NCBI GenBank assembly: GCA_021642125.1
Contig: JAKIXB010000014.1
Coordinates: 248,001-312,000, forward strand
Source: Nothophoma quercina
Lineage: Eukaryota; Ascomycota; Dothideomycetes; Pleosporales; Didymellaceae
Length of the DNA stretch: 64,000 nucleotides
Reading direction: 5' to 3'
Position numbers and translations under genes: made by a program. A model generated the notes under the pieces. The model saw nothing but the letters and a program-made list of their open reading frames with translations, searched no databases and had not been told where the DNA came from. Positions within the stretch are counted from its first letter, which is position 1; each line of letters opens with the position of its first letter. This document shows positions 55,401-64,000 of this stretch, in pieces.

Positions 55401-57700
55401 CTACCATGCTTCAAGCCGTATGAGACAAGTGTGCGTGCTGGTGGTTACATCGTCAACCGTTTCTTGACAGGTGTTCGACCTCAGGAGTACTACTTCCATA
55501 TGATGGCTGGTCGCGAAGGTCTCATCGATACCGCTGTCAAGACATCGCGTTCCGGTTACCTGCAGCGATGTATCGTCAAAGGTATGGAGGGTCTTAAGGT
55601 TGAGTATGACACATCAGTACGTGACTCGGACGGCAGCATGGTTCAATTTCTGTACGGTGAAGACGGTCTCGACATCACCAAGCAGAAATACCTTAACGAC
55701 TTCAAGTTCCAGGCCCAGAACTTCCTGTCGCTCGCGCAGTCGCTCAACACACAAGAGGCTTTCGGGAAGGTTCACAGCCAGGAGGCTGCTGAGCACAACA
55801 AGAAGGCTGTCAAGAAAGCCAAGAAGGATGTTGCTGCCATGGACCCCGTCACAGCTGTCTATGCTCCTGGTCGCCACAGCGGTAGTACTTCTGAGAAGTT
55901 CTACCAGGCCAAGAAGGAGGTATGTTCACCGACAATCAAACTGGTGTCTCCAAAACTGACCTTTTACAGTATGTCGACAACAACAAGGACAAGCTGCTCA
56001 AGAACAAGAAGAAGGACCCTGAGGGTGAGATCCTCAAGAAGAGTTTCGAACAGATGCTTGACCTCAAGTACCTCCGTTCGCTAGTCGAGCCTGGTGAAGC
56101 CGTCGGTGTCGTTGCTGGTCAATCCATTGGTGAGCCTTCGACACAGATGACGCTCAACACTTTCCATTTGGCTGGTCACTCCGCCAAGAACGTCACGCTC
56201 GGTATCCCTCGTCTTCGTGAGATCGTTATGACTGCGTCAGCTAAGATCTCAACACCCGGCATGACGATGTACCCGCACGACGAACTTCCCAAGGAGCACC
56301 AGGAGAGGTTTGCAAAGAGTATCACACGTCTGCCGCTTTCCGCAGTGCTCGACAAGGTCACTGTCACTGAGTCATCTGGTGCTGGTACGCAGTTCAGTCA
56401 AGCAAGGACCTACAAAGTCCGCCTTGACCTGTACCCAGCGAACGAGTACACACAAGAATATGCAATCAAGGTACGCGACGTTGCCGAGTCGATCGAGCAG
56501 AAGTTCTGCCCGCGATTGCAGAAGATCATGCGCGCCGACCTCAAGAAGAAGGGCGAGAACAAGTCGCTATCTACTGCGAACGCATCAGTACCTCAGGTTG
56601 GCCAGTCAAGTGGCGGTATCGAGGAACATGTCATGCGTGATTCCGACGAGCGTGCAGGTCGCGAGGGCGGCCCCGAAGACGATGACAGCGACGATGGCGA
56701 AGGCGATGGTGACACCACACACGCCAAGCAGCGCGGCCGCCGCGAAGACAGCGTTGGCTATGAAGAGCCCGAAGAGGAAGAACAAGCGTTCAACGACGCG
56801 CTCGACCGCGACGAAGCCGTTTCGGACGAAGACGAAGCCTACGGCGGAAGCCCCAAGCCCTCGCGCGCCAGCACCCCCGACCCTGACGATGACTCGCCCG
56901 ATGACACGCAACTCATTGTTCCCACCGATGAAGCCTCTGATATCCGCAAAGACCGCATCATCAACAAGAACGCCGACATCTTCAACTTCAAGTTCGATGA
57001 TCGCAAGGGCGAGTACTGCGAGATCACCTTCGAGTTCCCACTCGCTGCGCCCAAACTCCTCGTCCTCCATCACGTCGAATCCGCCGCCGAATTCGCCACC
57101 ATCCACGTCATCCCCGGCATCACATCTGCCATGGTATCCAAGGAAGACGGCAAGGACGCGAACGGCAAGAAAATCGACGTTCCCGTTGTGATGACTGAGG
57201 GAAGCAATCTTCTTGCTATCCGCGAATTCCACGATATCATCGACGTGAACCGCGTGTTCACCAACGACATCGTCGCCATGCTGCAACTCTACGGCGTTGA
57301 GGCTTGTCGAGCGACGATCGTGCGCGAGATGCACGCCGTTTTCAGCGGTCACGGCATCAGTGTCGACCAGCGCCACTTGAACCTTATTGCCGACACGATG
57401 ACCAAGGGAGGTGGTTTTACGCCGTTCAACCGCAATGGCTTGAAGGGTAATGTTAGTCCGTTTATGAAGATGTCCTTTGAGACTACGGTCGGCTTCCTCA
57501 AGGATGCTGTGCTGGAACGCGATTGGGACGATCTCAAGAATCCCTCAGCACGCATTGTTGTCGGAAGGCTGGGCGGTATTGGAACAGGTGCTTTTGATGT
57601 CCTGGCACCGGTGCAAGTCATTGATCCGCTCAAGGGCGGAGTGCTGCCCGGAATTGAGGAGAAGGAGGAGGAGGAGGACGTCGAGATGGAGGATGCATAG
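52438..57700 (+). CDS. RPA190: DNA-directed RNA polymerase I largest subunit (RPA190/A190)
   Basis: Exons 52438-52619, 52670-55919 and 55970-57700 with two 50-bp introns give 1720 aa, close to yeast A190 (1664). The start is MNTSQPTSSAIEGVEFGFLS. The clamp zinc site CSTCGLTTMLGCPGHCGHIE spans the first splice. The active-site loop NADFDGDEMNMHFPQ (about residues 631-645) holds the three magnesium-binding aspartates. GQSIGEPSTQMTLNTFHLAG precedes the trigger loop. Two acidic inserts (near residue 160, and about 1380-1490 with EDDDSDDGEGDGD) are typical of Pol I, and no heptad CTD is present. The subunit forms the catalytic cleft with A135 and transcribes 35S rDNA in the nucleolus. It ends in a run of glutamates. 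Confidence 0.97.
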
Positions 57701-60158
57701 GCCGGACACCGATGTGTAAGACGGATGACACACGGAGATGTTGATTGGCACGATTGAATGTACCTCACTGGAGTCATGTACTGGATTAGCATAGTAGATG
57801 GCGTTTTTGGCGCGGAGCAACGCATTGTTGCGCATTGAAGTGAAAAGTGCTTACACCCACTATTGAACGCTGCTCATGTGCTGGTGCTCACGTGTATAGA
57901 AGATACATAAATTCTCTCTTCGACAGCATACCTTCTTTCCCTCATCGTAGTTACTTTCTGCCTGTCGAAAAACCAGGACACATGGACACATGTTCTTATC
58001 CAAAAGGGACCCGTCTGCACAATATGAAACCAAAGTCCCAACAGGCTCACGTTATGTGTAGCGTGGCTTGGCACTAGGCCTCACCTCTTTCCTTCCATAG
58101 TGTGAGCCCCTGCTCAACACAATAACAATGTACATGATTATACAATACAATGCCTTCGTCATGTAACATTATGTGCAGTCTGTTCTGCCCCTCCCTTGCT
58201 CTGTATCCAAAACCTGAAAGTAATGAGTTTCAGACTCTATGTATCTTGATCTCCTTTCTCGCACCGAAAACAAATTCAGGGACTTGCCGTGTCTGTGTGG
58301 CTCCGCGGTTCTCTTGCTCTTGGAATGCCGAGCGAAAACAATCGTGGTTCTGCCCCGCCCTTTCCAGGTCAATTATTTTTAGGGACCTCCGGACATGTCC
58401 TGCGCCAGGTGTTGAAGTCGATCATGGAATGTACTACACCAGAGTGTCAGTACTGTCTTCGTTGACATAGTGTTTTTGTCTATTCGATCGGTTTCGTGGA
58501 GGGTAGTATATCAACCCTTCCTTCGTTTATCTTGATCTCAAAAAGCAATATGGGGTCAGACGATGTCTGCTCTGATTTTTCCAAACCACAAGTGCAGCAC
58601 AAGCATGTCTCTCTGCTGCCCTCGTTTCCATCGAAAGCTCACCTGTCTGGATGCACGGCCTGTGTTTCAGTGTTGAATTTGGCACATAAGTCTGTGCCGT
58701 CGCTCGGATATTACACTCTACACCTCTTAGCCATTGTCCGCGCCTCTCTCTCAAATTTACACACCACATCACGAAAGAGATTATATGGCCAACGATCCTA
58801 CAAAGATATGTTATGCTTTTGAAATTTTCATTGTTCGTTTATACACAGGACGATAAAAGTTTTTCTGGGCTCAGAACGACTGTTCGTCCTTGTTTGTACT
58901 CGACATATACTAAAAAGGGCGTTCGCGCACGCTTATGGCAGTATCCGTCTCCCTCCGCCTTCAGGACATCCTTGAGAAGCGACGGTTATCATCAGCTTAA
59001 TCACGTGCGAAGACGTATACAAGTCCCCCTTTCGTGGCCCAAAGCTGCGTTCTTGCATTACGACTTCTTTGTTGAATATCGAAATCATTGTCATTCGGAT
59101 ACATGTCCTATCTCAAAAGTTAACAACACCCATGACATGATTCATACATCGCAAGCCATCTTTATGTGTGCTCTGCTTGTCTTCCACAAATTCAATTTTC
59201 TAAAATGAAACGCACGACTAGATATGTGTGGCTGCCATTCTCCTCAACCCCGCTTGATCTGCAGATGTCAGCGTTGTGCTGCTCTGTCTGCCTTACTTAC
59301 AGTAGCAGTGCAGGATGGCGGATGAGCTTTTCTTTTGACCGAGGCCCGTTTTGACTCACTATCTCTGTATTCCTGGCCACCAAGGCAACGTTCATTCAGA
59401 ATGCAACTAGGACACTTGCATGGCACCGAAAGCTCAATCGATCCGGACTCATGTGCTCTGTCTCTGCTTGTGATAGACTGTCAATCTTCAGAAATCTCAC
59501 GCGAGCCCCTCAATGCTGCCTGCTCTCTGTTCCGAAACCGTCAAATTGACAGCAAATGTCTGGGCCGCTCCTTTGTCATCTCTGAAGTCAAACCATCCAG
59601 TACACAGTTCATGGTCACCTTTTCTGGCCTGGTCCATTGCGAACACGGCTAAGTATACATTACTCACCTCTGCCGTCCAGGTCTTTTTCTGCGTTGCGCT
59701 GTTCTTTAAATCTTGGAACGCTGCGCCGCCACCTCCGTGTCTAGCACTGAAAGGTTGGAAAGGTGAAGGAGAATATTGAAAGAATTGTCAACGATTGGAT
59801 GTGCCGCTTGTCTTTCCTTTCACTGATGATCAAACTCGTGTGATTCTTGGATTCTTAAATACACTCACTGTCTGCTGTTCCATTTCTTCGAGTCTGAAAG
59901 GCTATAGGAACGTGACTGTGCCGCTGCCGTCTGATGAATAGCGGTAAGAGACCAATCATGTTTGTGACTTCCTTAGAGAGGTATAAGACCTAACTTCACA
60001 GGCCAGATGAATTGGTACATCACGTTCTCTCTTCCAGACCAAAACCAACGCAATTCGAGTGCAGTCCCTGCTCCGAAACTCTTCTATCATACCTTGTGAT
60101 CTCGAGTGCTCCGAACAGATGGGCCATATGCTGTCCACTCCTTCCTGCCGAAGAAGAC
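57701..60158. other. gene-poor 2.5-kb region
   Basis: No supported gene. Short pyrimidine-rich plus-strand open frames (60-131 codons) lie next to each other with frequent stops and no family resemblance. The RPA190 3' UTR must lie at the left end. Confidence 0.5.
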
Positions 60159-60788
60159 ATGAGCGAAGATGCTCCTGAGCTGTATCGTGATCGACAGTAC
60201 TACCACTTAGATGATCATCTCAAAGAAGCCAGCCTTCAGGGGCCGAAAGTCAATATTGACATCCTCTGGACGAGCATGGACGGCGCCATCATGATCAAAG
60301 ACCTCAGCTGCGATGCTTTCGACTCCAAGGAATGTCTCACGCCCGGCTCCCCGGTGTCCTCATTAGACGTACGATCCCGCAGTCCCGTATTCGCATCTGC
60401 GGCAGTGTTCGATCGTACCGCGCGCGAGTCAACTCGGTACGGCGACTGCTTACTGAGGCTTGTTCTCAACCGAAGGCGCGCTGGTCTAGGCCTGTATTGC
60501 CTCACCCGGTCAAGAAGCCACAACAGCGCGAGACCGTTGCAAAGGCGCTTATGAGGTTTCAGTACGCGATCGTGCAGCCTGATGCATCTTGCTGCATGTT
60601 GACAGGACGCTGAGCAAGCCTGACACGTCTTGCTCAGGAGTCACATCAAGCATGGCAAGAAGTCTGGCCAGATCTGCCTGGATGACGATGTTCTGACGGA
60701 GGATGAGCCTGAGCTGAAGGCGCTCAAGAAGGTGATAGAGCAACTGTTTGAGGGCTTATTGCCGGAATCAAGCAGCTTCGAGAAGTAA
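60159..60788 (+). CDS. Tentative small spliced gene of unknown function
   Basis: An ATG at 60159 opens MSEDAPELYRDRQYYHLDDH, continuing VNIDILWTSMDGAIMIKDLS. This is acidic and protein-like, unlike the surrounding DNA. Further downstream two frames also look coding: RPVLPHPVKKPQQRETVAKA (about 60490-60555) and SHIKHGKKSGQICLDDDVLT continuing ELKALKKVIEQLFEGLLPES to a TAA at 60786-60788. They can be linked by an intron starting between 60369 and 60405 and ending near 60475, and another of about 85 bp starting near 60555 and ending near 60638 (CTTGCTCAG). The donors are not strong, so the model is provisional. No domain is recognised. It could also be a pseudogene. Confidence 0.35.
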
Positions 60789-62387
60789 CTGCCGTTTCTT
60801 TTGCGTGTTGGCACATTCGGGCAGGGTAAGGGGTAAGCGTTGGAGGAATGCGCGGCATTTAGTGCCTCCACAGCTTCCGGAACTAGCACGACGTGTCCGT
60901 TGTACGAATATCGTAACGATTTCCATCGAGTCCATTTCGTTCAAGAGGCGAGGCTGAGCAGCTCGAGGCTCAACATGTTCTTCGAGGAGCGAGCTTACTC
61001 GGCACATGGTCTTGGGTAGGGCTAAGGGATCTCTTTGCTTCTTGGGCGTCTTTAGGTTGGTCAATACCTGTTTCTAGACAGCTGTCACTGCTCTTTCCTT
61101 GCCGTCCGATTTTCGGAGGCAAAGATCAAACGAGCGCACTCTTACGAGTGAGATCTTACCTCGCGTCCCGCAACTCCTTGTTGCGATGATGTGCAAGCTT
61201 GAGGTTTGTCTCAGCCACGACGCATCCGCTAAGCTTTTTACGCCAAGCCAGTGCACGCGCTATGACAGGCCTAATGCAGGCCTGCACCGAGCGTCACAGG
61301 GGTGAGATTTCCCCTTTCGTATCCACTCTCACCCCACTCTGGGGCACACGGCACGTAGCGCTCGTTCTCCACGTCTTCGCATCTCCATTGACAGATCTGT
61401 CGTTCTCGGATGCACATCATGTTCAATCGACCTTGTGGGGCGACATCATCTCCTGTTGGAAGCTGAGAGTTACGGCGCCCAATAGGCGTTGCGTACGCGC
61501 GAGTTGAGGAAGATGAGGTCTCACCAAACGAGAGAAACGGCCTTTGAACAAACGTATGAGAGCTGAAGCCATGCCGCCAAAAATCAGTCAACAGCGGCAA
61601 TGGCACAAGCAATTGCATCAGCGCACAAAAACGACGGTGTGGCTTGCGTTTGATGACCATCGTATTCATGGAGGCTATCGATTCTGTCCGCCCTGAAGCC
61701 AGGACGCCTAGAAGTGGGAAGGCTCGACGAGTCTGGCATCGTCGGAGCGTGGCTGCCTGAGTTCGAGGCCCGGGACGACTTCTACGCGTCCCCCGGAACG
61801 CCACAAACCGCTTACGTCTGCGCGCTAAGAACAACATGCCGATGAGCCATTGCGGGTACCTGAACGGACTCAGATCGCTTCGCAGTCTTGGGACGCCCCC
61901 ATCGACCATCGTAAGGGGTTGCCTGCAGCTCGTATCTCAACCGTGGGTACGATTTGCTTGATCTCTAGGTTCGAGAAACAGGGCTGAAAGCAAGAGCATG
62001 TCGAGGAAGCAGTCAGCGTGCCGACAAGATCGATCACCAATGAGCTCATCATCGGCAACGAAAGCTGAAGAACAGTTGCTAAAAAAGGTCTCCTTATCAA
62101 ACCTTCCGCGAAATGTGGACCGCTAGCTTACTGACGGGACAGGCTCTGGACTAGAGTCAATGGATCCAGCGAGCGGGTAGCTACTGTCAAAGATCAGGGG
62201 TAGTAGTAATCCCACATGCACAAGCCTACATCTTAGACATATATGAGGGCTGCATCTCTGGCACCTTTCTGTTCTCCATCCACAGTCATCTCTTGGACCG
62301 ATCACTCTTTCGCACTCATCTTCTGAGCGTCGACCACACTCTTTATTATCTTACCAAAGTCATTCGCTAATCTAATACTTAATCAAC
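60789..62387. other. intergenic with one unsupported open frame
   Basis: 1.6 kb upstream of the surface-protein gene. A minus-strand frame of 212 codons with an ATG at 61909 (MVDGGVPRLRSDLSPFRYPQ) is open to 61271 but Arg-rich and without known relatives. Its confidence as a gene is low. The last few hundred bases should be the promoter of the gene at 62388. Confidence 0.4.
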
Positions 62388-64000
62388 ATGCGTTACGCAC
62401 TCATCTTCGCCGGTGTCGCGGCTGCCTACGACGCCTACAGCTACGACGGCTATGCCGAGAACAAGGTCAGCTCCAGCACCCCGGCTGTCAAGTACTCTGC
62501 TTCGACCCCCGCCCACAAGGGCTACGGTGATGAGTACAAGACTTCTTCTGCACCTGTTCCCAGCAAGTCTTCCACCAGCCCCAAGGTCGGCTACACCACC
62601 ATCACTCCCGGTTACGGCAAGGAGCCTGTGACTGTTACTTCTCAGTACCAGCCCTACCCCACTTGCGGCGCCGCTGGCTCTGATGGCAAGTCTTGCGAAC
62701 AGTGGAATGAGGACAAGTACGTCTCCACTGTCATCAACGACTACAACTCCAAGAAGGTCACCGTCACCTACGTCGAGAAGCCCATCACCGTCTACCAGAC
62801 CAAGACCACCATCACTCACTACCCCACTGCTTCCGCTTCGGGTGGCAAGGATGGTAAGGCCTACCCCACTGGTAGCTACGGCTATGATGACAAGAAGAAC
62901 GGCACCAAGCCCTGGTACGAGATGCAAGAGAAGATCCACGAGATCCCGTACAAGAACCTCGGTGCTCACGGCCTCCCCGGCTACGGCGGCTCCGGCCTCT
63001 GCAAGTCCTGTGACGACGAGCAGCCCTACAAGGTCAAGGAGTACAAGGATGGCAAGTGGTCTGAGTACCAGACCACCGCTATGTACAAGGCTCCTACTGC
63101 TGATGTCAAGACCTACTCGAAGACCGGTGTCTACACTGAGCCCGCCAAGGATGTGACCGTTACCTACACTGTCACCAAGCCTTCTGAGGCCACCACCACT
63201 GCCAAGGCTGGCGTTCCCGTCACCTACGGTGGTTACACCACCGACTTCAAGGAGACTGGTGTCAAGACCTGCGCTTACGGCGCGTACGAGACCGGCAAGG
63301 ACTCGAATGGCAAGGACGTTACTTCCACCGTTGTGAAGACCGTCACTGTCACCGTCTCCACCACCGGCAAGTACGAGGTTGCTAAGCCCACCACTACCAC
63401 CTACGCCCAAGACACTGAGGTCAAGTACGCCACCGTCTCGGTCTACCAGCCCGGTGTCTACCACAAGGACGCCCAGACCGTCACCGTCACCAAGGCTGGC
63501 CAGACTGCTTCTTGCGACTACAAGCAGACCAAGACCTACCCTGCTGAGCCCAAGAAGACCCCCGCCAACGGCGATGAGTACCCTCACGGTGGCGACAAGA
63601 AGTCCAGCTCGAAGCCATCTGTCGAGACGAAGACCGAGTACAAGCCTGACTACCCGGCTTCCACTCCCTCCGTTCCCAAGTCGAACAGCAAGCCCTATGA
63701 CGAGTACGCCACTTCCTCCAAGCCTGCATACTCCAAGTACCCCGAGAGCTCTTCCACTCCTGTCTACGATGACAAGAAGCCCTCCGGCAAGCCGTCCGCC
63801 CCCGCCCACGACGACGAGTACCCCCACGGCGACAAGACCACCAGCTCTAAGCCTTCTGTCCCTACCTACTCTGCCCCCGCCCACGACAACGAGTACCCCC
63901 ACGGCGACAAGACCAGCTCTAAGCCTTCCGTTCCTACCTACTCTGCTCCTGCCCACGACAACGAGTACCCCCACGGCGACAAGACCACCAGCTCTAAGCC
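62388..64000 (+). CDS. Secreted repeat-rich cell-surface protein (3' end beyond window)
   Basis: The frame opens at MRYALIFAGVAAAYDAYSYD and stays open for all 537 codons to the window edge, so the gene is incomplete. The first 13 residues form a short signal peptide. The mature part is rich in Tyr, Lys, Thr, Ser and Pro, with many Val-Thr strands such as VTVTYVEKPITVYQTKTTIT and TVVKTVTVTVSTTGKYEV, as seen in fungal wall and adhesin-like proteins. A few paired cysteines (CGAAGSDGKSC, LCKSCDDEQ) could be disulfide-bonded. From 63798 it carries 24-25-residue tandem repeats with the core PAHDNEYPHGDKT. Strong C-ending codon bias implies high expression. A GPI signal, if any, lies outside the window. 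Confidence 0.8.
   Translation, partial: MRYALIFAGVAAAYDAYSYDGYAENKVSSSTPAVKYSASTPAHKGYGDEYKTSSAPVPSKSSTSPKVGYTTITPGYGKEPVTVTSQYQPYPTCGAAGSDGKSCEQWNEDKYVSTVINDYNSKKVTVTYVEKPITVYQTKTTITHYPTASASGGKDGKAYPTGSYGYDDKKNGTKPWYEMQEKIHEIPYKNLGAHGLPGYGGSGLCKSCDDEQPYKVKEYKDGKWSEYQTTAMYKAPTADVKTYSKTGVYTEPAKDVTVTYTVTKPSEATTTAKAGVPVTYGGYTTDFKETGVKTCAYGAYETGKDSNGKDVTSTVVKTVTVTVSTTGKYEVAKPTTTTYAQDTEVKYATVSVYQPGVYHKDAQTVTVTKAGQTASCDYKQTKTYPAEPKKTPANGDEYPHGGDKKSSSKPSVETKTEYKPDYPASTPSVPKSNSKPYDEYATSSKPAYSKYPESSSTPVYDDKKPSGKPSAPAHDDEYPHGDKTTSSKPSVPTYSAPAHDNEYPHGDKTSSKPSVPTYSAPAHDNEYPHGDKTTSSK
63798..64000 (+). repeat. Coding tandem repeat, 72/75-bp unit
   Basis: Three units start at 63798, 63873 and 63945. Unit 1 has 25 codons and unit 2 has 24 (one Thr codon fewer); unit 3 is cut by the window end. 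The encoded core is APAHDNEYPHGDKTxSSKP followed by SVPTYS. A diverged earlier copy (DEYPHGGDKKSSSKPSV) lies near 63570. Copies are over 90% identical in DNA, so recent duplication or gene conversion is likely. Confidence 0.88.

Noticed and set aside
61271..61909. 212-codon minus-strand open frame with ATG
   Set aside because: Arg/Pro-rich composition, no recognised family, ends inside unstructured intergenic DNA. Could be tested by RNA-seq.
62379..63974. 531-codon minus-strand open frame
   Set aside because: It is a mirror of the strongly biased surface-protein gene. It has no start context and low-complexity Gly/Val/Leu content.

Overview
The window is nuclear DNA of a filamentous ascomycete, most likely a dothideomycete. 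This is inferred from short introns (about 46-70 bp) with gtaagt-type donors, one gene per transcript on both strands, and protein families typical of Pezizomycotina: a white-collar-type PAS-GATA regulator, HET, DUF3632, NmrA-like, EthD, fungal F-box proteins and a BCS1-like AAA protein. Gene models below were built by hand from reading frames and splice signals. Where exon sums are given, they are whole codons.

Layout. 0.2-2.3 kb: an ACSF2-type acyl-CoA ligase. 3.2-4.4 kb: a short WC-2-like regulator. 4.6-5.6 kb: a decayed HET-domain gene. 6.1-13.8 kb: a conserved fungal protein, a PGAP4-like GPI glycosyltransferase and a C2H2 zinc-finger gene with an odd 3' end. 15.2-16.4 kb: a secreted intradiol dioxygenase. 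17.4-19.5 kb: remnants of an F-box/LRR gene and of a protein sharing a common fungal N-terminal domain. 19.5-24.6 kb: an MFS transporter, an NmrA-like protein and an F-box-like protein. 25.5-28.6 kb: a decayed BCS1-like AAA gene and a DUF3632 gene closed by two nonsense codons.

28.8-38.5 kb is the most coherent block, an aromatic ring-cleavage cluster. It holds an EthD protein, an SDR, isovaleryl-CoA dehydrogenase, a carboxymuconolactone-decarboxylase-like protein and a cytosolic intradiol dioxygenase on the minus strand. Divergent from these are a muconate-lactonizing beta-propeller enzyme and a fusion of two dimeric alpha/beta-barrel domains with a 3-oxoadipate enol-lactonase-type hydrolase. 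Together they could take a catechol-type substrate through ring opening, lactonization, isomerization and hydrolysis towards 3-oxoadipate.

39.0 kb: an intron-containing tRNA-Cys. 40.5-44.0 kb: a large AlkB-like oxygenase. 44.9-46.7 kb: a peroxisomal 4CL-like ligase. 47.4-57.7 kb: housekeeping genes for ribosome synthesis and splicing (Sqt1/AAMP WD40, Prp3, RNA polymerase I largest subunit). 57.7-62.4 kb: gene-poor, with one tentative small gene. From 62.4 kb to the window end: the 5' part of a secreted, tandem-repeat surface protein.

The first 29 kb contains many broken genes, several with stop codons at expected tryptophan positions. The housekeeping half is intact. This suggests an accessory, decaying segment beside a conserved one.
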